Assembly: GCF_037975245.1 (NCBI RefSeq)
Contig: NC_092563.1
Span: 25,330,960 to 25,394,959 of the forward strand
Source: Apostichopus japonicus
Taxonomy: Eukaryota > Echinodermata > Holothuroidea > Aspidochirotida > Stichopodidae
Length of the DNA stretch: 64,000 nucleotides
Reading direction: 5' to 3'
Part shown: piece after piece, positions 28,001 through 37,099 of the stretch
How the letters are laid out: every line of letters starts with the position of its first letter
Position numbering within the stretch: position 1 is the first letter of the stretch
Notes under the pieces: generated by a model
What the model saw: the letters and a program-made list of their open reading frames with translations, nothing else
Told to the model about the DNA's origin: nothing
The model's database searches: none
Translations under genes and position numbers: made by a program

Positions 28001-31000
28001 TTTAAATATAAGTAGTAATATGCAGTAGTAGTGAAGAAGAATACATGAAGTGATAACATGCCACCTAATCATGTCTCTACAATGAACGGACACTTGCAAG
28101 CACAGATGCTGAAGTAATTGAGTATCATATCTTACACAGAGGCCTCTTCACCTGGCTATGAGGATAATGAGGATATTGTTTTCCAAGTATCGTGAACAAT
28201 TACCTCATGTTTACGTCACAATTACGTCACATTTACGTCACATTACCAAGACACTCGGTTATATTGTTCATCTTTGCCCGAGTCCAGGTGAAGTCCCTTC
28301 CAAGACTAAAATTGCCAGAGTTCTACTCTAGTTCCTGTACACAATTGATTTCACTGCACTTTGATACATTCAATCAAGTAAATTAGTTGCTCCCTACACT
28401 TTCTTTCTTACTATTCGACTAAATTCATTGTCGTAGAAATGGAGTTCTGTGTTATTACCATTCTTCAGCAGGGAAATTCATGTAATTCTCTGCAGTGTAT
28501 TTTGTCTTAGTCTGGCCAATTGCCAGTTGTTAATCTCCATGCCACACAGGAGCTTAAAGCAACTTTTTACGTTTTGTTGCCATTTTCCCACCCTTTTGAC
28601 AAATCCATCGAGTTTTTTTACATGTATTCATCACAAAACAGCAAACTTCAAAATATTGGCCGAGTTTTTTCCCTGCCAAGAGCATTAATTGGCGAGTAAT
28701 TAGGGACTTCTGCAGATAAGAAACTTAGATTCAGTACGGTGAATTGTCGTTCATTAAGGAACAAAATTCCAGACTTTCTCGATTTTATCTTTTAACACAA
28801 GCATTTGTACAGTTACAGAGACTTGGTTCAGTGAAAATGATAGTGTACTTCGTGCCCAGTTGAACACAGATGGACTTAGTTTCCTTGATGTACCGAGGGT
28901 GGGGGGACGGGGAGGAGGAACTGGCATTTTATTCAATTCAAATCTTTCGGTTAAAAATGTACACTCTGGTGAATATATATATTTTATTTGAATATTCTGT
29001 ATGGACCGTGAATTATCTAACTATTCATATTATATATCGTCCTCCTTACTCGGAGGTACATCCAGTGACTGTCTCAACATTCTTAAACGATTATTTGGAG
29101 GCTTCCTGTAGCGTGGATAAAATATTGTTATCTGTGGTGACTTCAACATTCACTTAAATGATGCGGAAAATAATGAAGTGATGAAGTTCATTGATTTGTT
29201 GAACACGTTTGGCCTTTCTCAAACACTAAATACAAACACCCATACTTCTGGAAATACACTGGATTTGATTTTATCTAGGAGTAATGACGATGTCATTATA
29301 ACTGAGCCAATTAGTGAATATTTCATTTCTGATCACTGCTTTGTTACCTGCGATATTGACTGCCCAAAACCTGATATTACCAGAAAAACTGTTAAATTCA
29401 GGAAAATTGCAGATATAAACAATGTCAGTCTTGCTCATGACTTACGGATAATGGCTAACTCCGCGATGGATATTGATGACGTCAATCAACTTGTGCAATT
29501 TTATAATGTGTCGCTTACCAGCATTTTAGAAAAACATGCCCCTTTAAAAACGAAGACTATCACAATTCGACCGAGACTACCATGGTACACAAATGACTTG
29601 AAGGAATTAAAGCTTCAGAGGCGGCGTGCTGAACGGAGATGGCGCAAGACAAATGATTTATCCGATTTTCAAGTATTCCGATCACTAAGAAACCTTTATT
29701 CCCAAAAACTACAGAAATCAAAGTTTATTCACATTAATGACATGGTAAATGAGTGCGGACGTGATAGCAAAAAGTTGTTCAAGCTTATGAATAATCTTAC
29801 TGGACGAGCTAAAGTTAATCAATTTCCTGATGAGAATGCGGACGTTCTTGCATCCAAATTTTGTGATTTCTTCGCGCAGAATATGGAAGACATCAGGAAA
29901 GAACTTGCTCAACATGAGGTATACAAGCCAACTCTTACTTATTGTGGTAAAGCTTTTGATCAATTTTTCAAGTTTCAGAGGACGATATCAGGAAAATAAT
30001 TTCACAATCTAAAAATACTCACTGTCGCCTTGATCCTTTTCCAACAAAACTTATAAAGGATAATATGGATTCTTTTGTTCCAGTTATTGCTAAAATTGTG
30101 AACCTGAGTCTCGCTTCGGGATGCTTCAGTGATCAATGGAAGCATGCTATTGTTTTACCTCTACTTAAAAAACAAGGTCTTGACCTATCGTATGGAAATT
30201 ACCACCCGGTTAGCAATCTCAGTTTTGTGTCCAAACTCTGTGAAAAAGCTGCCTTATCACAATTTTGCGATCATATGGAACAAAATAATTTACTGCCTTC
30301 GTGTCAATTGGCTTATAGGAAAGACTTCAGCACTGAAACAGCTTTGCTCAAAGTGTGTAATGAAATTTTGTGCAATATGGACAATAACCATGTTACAATG
30401 ATGGTTACGCTGGATCTTTCTGCAGCTTTTGATACTGTGGACCATGACATTTTGCTGAGTGTTCTTGATCAAAACTTTGGTACTAAGGGGCTGGCTAAAT
30501 CATGGTTTGATTGTTTTTTAAGACCACGCACACAAAGTGTTCAGGTTGGTGAATGCATTTCTACGAAATCCACCGTCCACCAGGGCGTGCCACAAGGATC
30601 TTGTGCTGGCCCTGTTCTCTTTACGGCTTATGCAAGTACTGTACTTTATATCATACAATCTCCAGTCACCTTCCCGAGGTCATGGGGTATGCAGACGATC
30701 ACGCCCTGTACCTAAAATTCAAACCAGGTAATTCCGACTCTGAACTTAGTGCTCTAAATGCTATGGAGAGTTGTTTATTGGACGTTAAGGCTTGGATGAA
30801 TATGTGTCGCTTAAAAATGAACGATACCAAAACTGAATTTCTTATCTTTGGTTCACGAACTCAACTTGCAAAACTTGAAATTGATTGTATTAACATGGAA
30901 TCATCTATTATTAATTGTGTAAATGATGTGAAGTATCTTGGCGTTTATTTGGACAACACCTTATCAATGAAAAAACATATAAATGAAAAATGTAAAATCG

Positions 31001-33173
31001 CTAGTTTTAACTTGTATAATATTAGAAAATTACGTAAGCATCTTTCAACTGATTCTACTCGCACTTTAGTTCAGGCACTTGTCACATCACACTTTGATTA
31101 TTGCAACTCTTTGTTTTATGGTCTTCCCAGTTCTTCCCTTAATAAGTTACAGCGTGTATAAAATATGGCTGCCCGTATCATCCTAAATTTGAACAAATAT
31201 GACAGTATATCTTCTGCTTTTAAACTTCTCCACTGGCTTCCGATAAAGGATCGTATCGATTTTAAAATTTTATCACTCACTTATAAGGCGCTTCACGGAT
31301 CTGCACCATCTTATCTGAAGGACCTTCTTAAAACGGGATCAGTGAGCTACTCCATACGATCTCATGACAGTTTGATTTTAACTACCCCCCGCACTCGCTG
31401 CAAGTCCCTTGGTGACCGATCTTTTTGTGTCTGTGCCCCCAAATTGTGGAATGCACTCCCATTTTTATTCGCAATTCAAGTACTGTACTGTAAGTTCATT
31501 TAAATCCAGTCTTAAGACTTTCATTTTCACACGTGCCCAATATATATTTAATCTAGTTTTACTTATTATCTCATTCTTTTTGTATTTATTTCTTACTTTT
31601 GTTTTATCCTATTTTCTGATTTTGTGGCATGGTATATACTGTCTTCATTTTCTCCATCATTATTGGATTTGTTTAGTCTTTTAGGGTTATCTGTTTTTAA
31701 GATTTTTACCTCTTTCTTATGATTAACATTTCTTAATTTTCGTTAAGTTTTATACCTTTACTCTTTTAAGTTTGTACAGTGCCATAGCTTATGTTTTTAC
31801 ATATATATGTGCGCTTTAGAAATGTTTAAATAATAATAATAATGAGTAGAGTGTCTTCTGTCAAAATTCCTCATTTAAAATTAATCGCATACAGTTCCCC
31901 AAATCCACTAGTTTGAATTCAACCAATCAGCGAATAGCTAACATGTTTATTAGCCGTTGCCAAAAACAGATTCATTCACAGCAATCCGAAAAAGTTGCAT
32001 CGGTATTACAGCCATGCACAATGTACACAAACAAAGCATGGTGTTGTAGTACTGTACATATTGGTGTACTGGGTTGGAATACGACGCCGGCGAAGTGAAA
32101 ATTCATTACCTCATTATGGAATGAGGTTCATAGAATTGATATATTCATATTATGGGCGGAGGGGTTTATTGCGATCCTAACAGAAAATATCTTTGAGAAA
32201 AAAGCAACGTTCAAAGATGTAAATTTTTTCGATTTTAATTCCACCATTTGAAGTTAGATTGGAATCTATATAAGCTAGTTATGTATGTCGTTATGGCATC
32301 GTTGGGTCAATGAGTTAGAGAAAATCATAGAAAAGGAAGCAAAAAGCTGCTTTAACACGTGGAGGCAAGATTCCAGTTTTGCATACATGTAGATCTTTAC
32401 TCCTATTCACTTATAATGGTCATAAAATTCTGTACTGTATACTTACCTCTCATTCTGTTGGTTGTCTTCATTTCCAAGAGTTCTATTACTTCCTTGTTGT
32501 CTTGAAGTGTAGCAATCTCAAGGGCTGTTCTCTGGTTGATGTCAGCAGTGTTTGGATCGGCACCATTGTCTAACAACAGCTGTGCAGCATCGTACCCGCC
32601 TCCCAGGGACACCATCATTAGGTTCGTCCAGCCGGTGCTCTTCTCCACGTGGAAATGGTCAGCACCACGGTCAATCAGCAACTTCATGACAGACTTGTAC
32701 CCATTGAGTGCTGCGGCCATTAAGGGTGTGATGGCTTGGCCATCAATCTCCACGACATTCAAGTCTATTCCAGGGTAATCAACCAGTAAACGAACGACGG
32801 ACAAATGACCGCCCAATGATGCTAGGGTCAGAGCGGAAGCACCAAGTTTGTTTTTGGTATTCAGATTTGCTTTGTTCTGTAGCAGTAGAGCTGCGATGTG
32901 TGAATGTCCGCTGCTGGCAGCCTGCATGAGCGGTGTCCACCCGTATGCATTTCTGCTGTCCAACATGGCACCGCGCATCAGTAAAAGCCGCACCACATTT
33001 TCGTGGCCGCCACCGGCAGCAAGATGCAATGGGGTGAAACCCTCCCCGAGATCTATGTCGACGACGGAGTTGAAGTTTTGGTTTTCGAGGACCTGATGGA
33101 GTGTGTCGATATCACCCTGCTGAAAAGCTGTAACAAGTTGTCTGTGTAGCTCCTGCTGATCACCATTGTCCAT
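6915..33173 (-). CDS. ANKS6: Ankyrin repeat and SAM domain-containing protein 6 (whole gene, 11 coding exons)
   Basis: Joining 11 minus-strand exons gives 2325 nt, 774 residues plus stop; every junction is GT-AG and every phase agrees. Residues 1-242 carry about seven ankyrin repeats (TPLHLAAGGGH, TPLMQAASSGH and similar). Residues 256-358 carry two or three more (DGATPLMIAA, SGWTALMQAT). A linker contains WWSRMSNRFRKLKL and VIPPFLPP, both near-identical to vertebrate ANKS6 as I remember it. The last exon is the SAM domain (LKKLSLERY...FEDQEVDMDAFLAL). Vertebrate ANKS6 is about 870 residues; here the linker is shorter and the protein ends soon after the SAM domain. In vertebrates ANKS6 binds and activates NEK8 with INVS and NPHP3 in the proximal cilium, and its loss causes nephronophthisis. 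The start is the Met at 33173, the first in the ankyrin-encoding frame. A 5' UTR splice acceptor may lie at 33204. Confidence 0.93.
7205..7490. repeat. Tandem repeat, ~72-bp unit, about 4 copies
   Basis: The unit contains 'ccctattatcagtccatgtc', 'ttaggaataacatacatcac' and 'acatattaaaggagcacac'. It lies in the last intron of ANKS6 (7094-8240). The rest of that intron shows no coding sequence. Confidence 0.75.
8241..8467 (-). CDS. ANKS6: ANKS6 coding exon 10 (residues 640-715)
   Basis: This exon is 227 nt, phase 2 in, phase 1 out, with donor GTAAGT after AGCGAGGAGG. It encodes a Ser/Thr/Pro-rich linker with TLTPPPSPT and ends SSSSGVSEEG, as in vertebrate ANKS6 just before the SAM domain. The acceptor at 8468 (GAACCATAG) is weak. 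An in-frame alternative AG about 15 nt further in would shorten the exon by five codons. Confidence 0.82.
8864..9117 (-). CDS. ANKS6: ANKS6 coding exon 9 (residues 556-640)
   Basis: This exon is 254 nt with acceptor GATAACACAG and donor GTAAGT; phase 0 in, phase 2 out. It encodes a Ser/Asn/Gly-rich disordered linker (SPNSSGNSS) and a charged end (KKDEVRRFSHNQTDRKGER). Similar Ser-rich sequence lies at this point in vertebrate ANKS6. Confidence 0.85.
9855..10010 (-). CDS. ANKS6: ANKS6 coding exon 8 (residues 504-555)
   Basis: This exon is 156 nt, phase 0 on both sides, with acceptor GTACTTCCACAG and donor GTAAAA. It encodes STLPAAFAQTDSKLPSVIPP and FLPPTAFEFQTSDRN. The VIPPFLPP core matches the conserved proline motif in the ANKS6 linker. 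Confidence 0.9.
10501..10544 (-). CDS. ANKS6: ANKS6 coding exon 7, 44-nt micro-exon (residues 489-503)
   Basis: Acceptor CAACTTTGACAG, donor GTGAGT. Phase 1 in, phase 0 out, which fits both neighbours exactly. It encodes KDSGYGDTHSLRSL. It is shorter than most exon finders accept, so it may be missed in automated models; skipping it would shift the frame. Confidence 0.75.
10685..10865. repeat. Tandem repeat, ~44-bp unit, 4 copies
   Basis: The unit is 'attacatctgtggttatcat' plus 'gcagacttgccctaat' with substitutions. It lies in the intron between ANKS6 exons 6 and 7. Confidence 0.7.
11045..11273 (-). CDS. ANKS6: ANKS6 coding exon 6 (residues 413-488)
   Basis: This exon is 229 nt with acceptor TTTTTTATCAG; the donor after ATAGCGA is GTAAGT; phase 0 in, phase 1 out. 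It starts AWWSRMSNRFRKLKLTRTLR, the most conserved basic motif of the ANKS6 linker. The remainder is polar and Ser/Lys-rich. Confidence 0.9.
11365..11475. repeat. Low-complexity 'atatacatc' repeat
   Basis: Irregular tandem copies of atatacatca and related words lie in the ANKS6 intron just upstream of exon 6. No coding sequence was seen. Confidence 0.6.
12260..12420 (-). CDS. ANKS6: ANKS6 coding exon 5 (residues 359-412)
   Basis: This exon is 161 nt with acceptor TTTTGCTTGCAG and donor GTATTG; phase 1 in, phase 0 out. It encodes NENDKSGDELIRLLAP, then a low-complexity linker ending DDSSKGGLK. The final motif matches the DDKGGLK that precedes the basic segment in vertebrate ANKS6. Confidence 0.88.
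13101..13204 (-). CDS. ANKS6: ANKS6 coding exon 4 (residues 324-358)
   Basis: This exon is 104 nt, phase 2 in, phase 1 out, donor GTAAGT. It encodes KLEMVEYLVQVGADVTIQAN and DGCRALDLALVIIN, the last ankyrin repeat. It matches the NKEIVKYLLNQGADVTL region of vertebrate ANKS6. Confidence 0.88.
15445..16420 (+). mobile_element. 5'-truncated non-LTR retrotransposon (LINE), C-terminal half of reverse transcriptase
   Basis: A YADDTATV box (the reverse transcriptase catalytic motif) lies near 15500. After a frameshift near 15590, an open stretch at 15588-16259 encodes 223 residues. It carries the usual post-catalytic LINE motifs: EQKNLLLNPKKSKEI, YLGVGIDAKLTFTKHI and PVIVYAVPVWYH. A poly-T run at 15431-15444 marks the truncated left end. 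The 3' end carries AATAAAG and short 'ttgaaa' repeats near 16400. It lies antisense in the intron between ANKS6 exons 3 and 4. Clade is not assigned. Confidence 0.85.
17273..17477 (-). CDS. ANKS6: ANKS6 coding exon 3 (residues 256-324)
   Basis: This exon is 205 nt with acceptor AATTACTTTTAG and donor CACAG/GTATGT; phase 1 in, phase 2 out. It encodes DEELVSHILDEDSSH and an ankyrin repeat (DGATPLMIAAMLGH...GADVNHKE), then SGWTALMQATFH. Confidence 0.9.
17640..18190. repeat. Minisatellite, ~56-bp unit, about 10 copies
   Basis: The unit is 'gcactaatacattgaggcat' 'gaatgcctttaaatgactat' 'cagtgttaacagcatg'. Most units hold the imperfect palindrome GGCATGAATGCC. It lies in the ANKS6 intron between exons 2 and 3, just upstream of exon 3. 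Confidence 0.8.
18758..18796 (-). CDS. ANKS6: ANKS6 coding exon 2, 39-nt micro-exon (residues 243-255)
   Basis: It was found by looking for the segment that vertebrate ANKS6 has between its two ankyrin blocks. A TTTTCCAATTGCAG acceptor precedes it and a GTCAGT donor follows. It enters and leaves in phase 1, encoding DLEKTRIVAATEVG with its neighbours, which aligns with the DEEK...ALKMG stretch of the vertebrate protein. Skipping it would keep the frame (13 residues). Confidence 0.75.
19411..22431. mobile_element. Candidate DNA transposon with 18-bp TIRs and GTTATGGACGGAA subterminal repeats
   Basis: The left end GGGTCAGATCCAAAACCT (19411-19428) is matched exactly in inverted orientation at 22414-22431. 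The four bases outside each end are AGAT (19407-19410 and 22432-22435), a possible 4-bp target duplication. The word GTTATGGACGGAA, or a one- or two-base variant, occurs at 19437, 19602, 19802, 19823, 19977 and 19991 on the plus strand. Its reverse complement occurs at 21860, 21880, 21903 and 22242, and one plus copy lies at 22073. Left copies therefore point inward and right copies mostly point back, as subterminal transposase-binding repeats do. The interior holds one protein remnant (20512-20802, minus). It sits in ANKS6 intron 1. Superfamily is not assigned. Confidence 0.72.
20512..20802 (-). pseudogene. Remnant protein of the 19411-22431 transposon (Tudor/SH3-like C-terminal module)
   Basis: A 96-residue open frame contains YEGDWWLEKVDQ, DVYVSFLHPKGPTNTFFWPS and PEDKSWIP. 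The spacing (aromatic 'DWW', then 'V.F.HP.GP', then 'F.WP..ED..W.P') resembles a small beta-barrel (Tudor/SH3-like) module that I recall at the C-terminus of uncharacterised transposon proteins in marine invertebrates. That link is inference. No transposase catalytic core (DDE/D) was found in the element, so it is probably non-autonomous or decayed. Another minus-strand open stretch lies upstream at 20830-21021. Confidence 0.5.
23955..27740. mobile_element. Foldback (long inverted repeat) element with ~1-kb arms
   Basis: The left arm (about 23955-24980) reappears inverted at about 26729-27740. Both outer ends contain GGTGGCTTAGCAAC and TTAACGTTACCGGCCGGAC. Both inner ends contain CTTGTCTATACCAGACAACA beside a poly-C or poly-G run. 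Each arm holds two to three tandem ~161-bp units with CCAAGATGGCGGCCAAAATC and TCGGAGATGAACAAATGA. A ~65-bp piece of the left arm (24828-24893) is repeated at about 24995-25060. The 1.7-kb centre is a LINE fragment. It lies in ANKS6 intron 1. Confidence 0.8.
25100..26700 (-). pseudogene. Truncated Tx1/L1-like LINE reverse transcriptase inside the foldback element
   Basis: Read on the minus strand, the order is SPGPDGLTAEFYRTFW (about 26640), then NIVLLPKLGDPLDPNRRA and YKILAKALGNRL. These are followed by GVRQVCPLFPLLYVLF, the catalytic QYADDVT (about 26085) and RLNKSKTKGLRSGGW. At the C-terminus, CPCVGCKAI...HLLLECP near 25170 is the zinc-finger-like end of L1/Tx1 ORF2. The endonuclease is missing and there are several frameshifts and stops. 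The 3' tail is TTG-rich (caacaacaacaac on the plus strand, about 25085). Tx1-clade assignment rests on these motifs and is inference. Confidence 0.8.
28700..31843 (+). mobile_element. CR1/L2-like LINE, nearly full-length second ORF, (AAT)n tail
   Basis: The endonuclease begins with VNCRSLRNKIPDF (28740) and includes TETWF, a GDFNIHL-type site near 29140, THTSGNTLDLILS and SDHCFVTCDID. Reverse transcriptase follows: NYHPVSNLSFVSKLCEK, STETALLKVCNE, LDLSAAFDTVDHDIL, GVPQGSCAGPVLF, then YADDHALYLKF in another frame. The C-terminus has LGVYLDNTLSMKKHI and HWLPIKDRIDFKIL. It ends in AATAATAATAAT near 31843, typical of CR1-group elements. It lies antisense in ANKS6 intron 1. The first ORF is not visible. 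Confidence 0.9.
28728..31503 (+). pseudogene. Broken endonuclease-reverse transcriptase ORF of the CR1/L2-like LINE
   Basis: The reading frame is split into pieces: about 28728-28798, 28798-28980, 29150-29999, 30000-30715, 30553-31161 and 31165-31503. It is interrupted by small frameshifts, and by one in-frame stop between 31159 and 31165. The catalytic YADD and the endonuclease TETW and SDH motifs are all still readable. The copy is fairly young but not functional. Confidence 0.85.
32447..33173 (-). CDS. ANKS6: ANKS6 coding exon 1 (residues 1-242)
   Basis: This exon is 727 nt and ends in phase 1 at AACAGAATGAGAG followed by GTAAGT. It encodes the N-terminus and about seven ankyrin repeats, with the typical TPLHLAA, GHENVVRLLL and GADPNTAD signatures. 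It ends in MKTTNRMR, matching the end of the first ankyrin block in vertebrate ANKS6. Confidence 0.93.
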
Positions 33174-33202
33174 AGTACCAGTTCACAGTCACCATTACAG
33201 TA

Positions 33203-33205
33203 CCT
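33203..33205 (-). promoter_or_regulatory. Possible 5' UTR splice acceptor of ANKS6
   Basis: On the minus strand, CCATTATTTTAG followed by GTACTG lies 31 nt upstream of the start codon. If used, a non-coding first exon and the promoter lie at higher coordinates. Not confirmed. Confidence 0.3.
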
Positions 33206-33209
33206 AAAA

Positions 33210-34480
33210 TAATGGATTAATAAAAGCAAGCTGAATCTCTAGACAACTGTTTCTAATCGATTAGAAAATATTTCAAATTTCAGCAAAGCCCAATATCTAA
33301 GAGGACACCTGATTTGCTGCTTAAAGTATATACAGTAGTAAGTTCTAAAGGTTTGATTCCTACTCCCACTTCACAAACATCTTTATGGGGTAACATCTAA
33401 CAATTGAATGACTTTTTTGACATGAACCAAAGAAAGGCCTGACCTTATTATACTTGTTGTGGTTTGGACAAGCCTCGATCTGAAAAAAATTTCACTACCT
33501 CTCCTCACCTACCCCAAACTGCAAATACTGTAGCTTGTAAAGAATCTTTCTTCTTTTTATCAATTAAATTGTACAATATCTTGTCATGGAAACACACTCA
33601 GTTACAAAATATATTGATGCACTACTAACATCACAACAGGGTCATAAACCTGAGCTTAAACAGAACATATTACTCTTCAACAAGAAGTTTGAGAACAACA
33701 AAATCCCTACAGTAATTCTTCACTACATTCTCACACATATAGACCTTGTACTTTCCTTCAGGTCAAGCTTACTTTCAAATAGCAATCAGAACACTAGTTA
33801 ATCTGGCAGGAATCACAAGACAAACTACGTTGCTTCTGCGCACAAGTAACTGCCTTAAGATACCAGTTTTGTGACTTGAGTACTCCAATTTCAAAAGGGT
33901 CGAAACATTTGTCAGTTTTCTCTTTAGAGAAACAGAGAGATAGATCTATGATCAGGAAAATTATTGGTAATGAATTGACCTTAAATTGAAGTAAGAAGAA
34001 ATCAATGTATCCTGATGACAAAGGAAAAGAAGCTGCTGATAACAGTTGCCAGTGTTACGATAGACTCCAGTTCACAGTATGGGGGATTGGTTACTAGACC
34101 AAAATTATTTTCAATTTAATTCTGACCAAGGCAAATTTGTTTTATGTAATGTAAATGTCAATGTAAATTTATTCTTAATAGGCGCATTGCATGTAACATA
34201 TCTTAACGAGTCCTACGTACAACAGATACATTGCAAGCAATGAAATAAAAATTATCAAATTCAGTAAAAATTAGAAAAGTTAAACTCTCTGATACAAGAA
34301 TAAGAAGGAGCATCTTTAGGAACTACAGTATCAGTAAATTATGCATTTTTTTTCTCTCATTTTCGTTTGTCATGTCAAATGTGAGGAAGTCAAATGTCTT
34401 ACTTGACTTGACTGAACAACTGTAAACTGCTAGTAAATATGTGTGATTTTATCATCGTATAGACCTTTGGAAGACTAGTT
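33210..34480. other. ANKS6 upstream flank, nothing recognised
   Basis: AT-rich sequence without exons, repeats or elements I can name. The promoter of ANKS6 may lie here; no TATA box or other element was convincing. Confidence 0.4.
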
Positions 34481-34484
34481 TACC

Positions 34485-35265
34485 GAGACTTATGGTCACC
34501 GGAAAGTACTACATACTGTTAGATGAAAAGAAACCAATCCAAAGTGCAGAAAAGAGCTGTTCGACATATTTGTCATTGTGGTCCTCGTGATCACACTGGT
34601 ATTATTTTAAAGACATTTAATTTATTGAAACTTCAGGACATAGTCAATCTAAGGAACTGCTTCATTCACATATCGCTTCATACACAATCTGCTACCAGAT
34701 GCTCTCTCTAACTTTTTCACAATCAATATGCTTCCATTCATAGCTACAATACACGAAATCCTCAGCTTCTATTGCATAGTACTGTAAATAGCACAACATC
34801 TTCCCACTCAAGCCTTCGTTAGCATGCCATCAATCTTTGGAACTCGTTACCCATAGCAATAAGTGGCAGGCCCAGCTTAAGATCTAATAGATATAACTTT
34901 CATAATTATTTCATTGAAATACTGTACTAACTCATGACTAATGATTGTCTGCCCTTAGTCCTTTACTACTTTGAAGTACTCTAATTTTCTTTCATTTGTT
35001 GTATGAACACAGGTGTTCAGCTGTACTGGAGGGGGTGTTATTGTTATGGTCTTATTGTCCTATTTATATGTAATTGTTTAATTTGCTTTATAGAACTTTT
35101 GATTGGTCTCTTTCTCTGTGGTTTTAGGGACCAGAGCACCCTGTCAAGCCTGCAAGGGATCATTGTTCTGATACTTTCACTTTCATGTATTCTTCACTAG
35201 CTACTACTTCGTATTATCTGTAAACATTTATAAAATTATATGTGAAAATAAAATAAATGAAATAC
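34485..35265 (+). mobile_element. 3' fragment of a LINE
   Basis: VQKRAVRHICHCGPRDHTG at about 34545, then LKTFNLLKLQDIVNLRNCFI and SLHTQSATR, match the usual 'LQKRA.R.I......H..PLF..L.ILKL.DI' C-terminus of LINE proteins. Decayed HNY and 'NSIPI' type motifs follow with stops. It ends in an AAAATAAAATAAATGAAATA tail near 35265. Confidence 0.65.
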
Positions 35266-36224
35266 CAATATCAGACTGATCCCAATAATGCATACCGATA
35301 ATGGGCAACACTACATTAATCAGTGAAACCTTCCTGATATACTTCAGCTACCCAACCCACTGCTCTTAATTGGTGCTCTAATTGACTGACTTCACAGAGG
35401 CCAAATTTAAATGGGCTCAGCCGTCCTTGCTTATGTGTTATTACTAAGGCTGGTGCTGATAGGCTAATAGTAGGCCAATTTAGGCTACACATAACGTAAC
35501 GTTAGAATTCCTCCGAGGCTAGACTTCCTAGGCTATGCTACTTGCTAGGCCTATTCCTACGTAAGGCCTAACTTGTCCTTACTGCAGTGATATAGCAGAC
35601 TATTTCTGAAAGCGATATTCCCACTGTGTTACATTATGTAGACGTTTCACAGTCCAGTCCAATGGTTCATTTCTTTTTCTTTTTGTATTCAATTGTAAGG
35701 CTTCTTCAGTTCAAATGACCACACACCGCAAAGTACGTGTAACGAGTCAATGTGCCTTTCTGCTTCTTATAATATTCCTAGCAATATAAGGTGAACATAA
35801 ACCATACATTAACGGCACTACGGTAAGACCTACACACAACACACAGATAGAAGACGGGAAAGCAGAACGTCTGTTTACAACTTTCACTTGACGTCGTCAG
35901 CTGGTTAATTATTCAAAAGAACAGTGATCAATATAGACCGGGAGCCCAGAAGAAATTTATTAAGCCGAAAACGTTTGATGGGCAGGTTATGTATTGGTGC
36001 CGTGTCCCACCCTGTACTAGTGGCGTGGGGCCCAAAAATGAATATATTTAGCCGAAGAGATACAAGGACAAAATTTGCAGGATATCACCGTATGCATGGG
36101 GGTATTTTTAGTTACCATATAGCAATGACAGCAACTTCTTCCTGTACGAGGCCCGAGACAGCAGCCCCAAAGGACCCACCAAAATGGTGTTATTCTAGCG
36201 AAAAGAGACAAGCTTGGGCTGATT

Positions 36225-36830
36225 CTTTGGCGTTGGAACTATTCCACATTGGAATTGCCACTTTGGATTTCGAAAAGGTTTTCGATACAGTCTCACATGA
36301 GATAAACTAAAGATATACTCTTGGTGTCTCTGGACAGATTCTTCGAGGGGTTGATGACTTCCTCTCTGATCGAGAGCATGATGTTATCGTAAATGGTACT
36401 GGGTCTGTCTAACTTTGCCGAGGTTTGCCGGGTCGGTCTTGGGATCCATTCTCTTCTTGGCACATACCCGTATTAATGACATTGTCAATGTTGCTGCATC
36501 TGACGTTCGGCTGCTTGCTGGTGATTGCGTCTGCTATCGGGCAATAGCTGACGACGAAAATGACTGTCGTATAATCTTCAGGATGATATACTAATAACTT
36601 AGGACATTGGGCTAAGACTTGGGGCATGAGATTCCAGCCTATATAGCTACTAAATGTAACTCAAAATGAAAATTGTCAGGAAACAAAACTCTATTTATTT
36701 TAGTATATCCTAAACGGAGTTGATCTAACCAAGGTTAAAAACACCTAAGTATCTAATTAAATACTGTGGTGTTTCTATTAGGCTACACATAATCTCAATA
36801 GGGAGAGGCATATTCAGAGCAAGGGCGTAG
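36225..36830 (+). mobile_element. Decayed LINE reverse transcriptase fragment
   Basis: TLDFEKVFDTVSHE (36255-36300) is reverse transcriptase block A. Across several frameshifts it is followed by DDFLSDREHDVIVNGTGSV, LLHLTFGCLLV, GHWAKTWGMRFQPI and YILNGVDLTKVKNT. The YADD box is lost to indels. Orientation is plus. Clade is uncertain. Confidence 0.7.
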
Positions 36831-36831
36831 G

Positions 36832-37065
36832 AACCGGGGGCTGGGGGCGCCAGCCCCCCCCCCCCAGTGAAAAATATGGTGGGGCGGAAGTGTCATTCCG
36901 CCCCCCCCCCCGCTTCGCAAGTCAGAAAACCCCTTTTTCATTTCCAAATGGTGCAATGCATTTATCGGGTGGGTTCCAGGGCCCTCCTTGGGCCCATTAT
37001 AGTCCAGGGGCGAAGCCCCGGTGTGGGACAGGGATCGAGCGGACTTACAAATCTGAAATCTGAAA
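36832..37065. repeat. GC-rich hAT-like MITE fragment with hairpin
   Basis: CAAGGGCGTAGGAACCGGGG is followed by GGGGCTGG-GGGCG-CCAGCCCC, a perfect 8-bp stem. Poly-C runs and 'aaatatggtggggcggaag' then lead to 'caggggcgaagccccgg' near 37008. The start resembles the CAGGGGCGTAG ends seen at 45486. No second end or target duplication was identified. Confidence 0.45.
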
Positions 37066-37099
37066 GTTTGCTTCTGTCTGGTCCCTGAATTGATAAGTC

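Noticed and set aside
32536-33096. Plus-strand frames of 80 and 82 codons
   Set aside because: Antisense shadows of ANKS6 exon 1.
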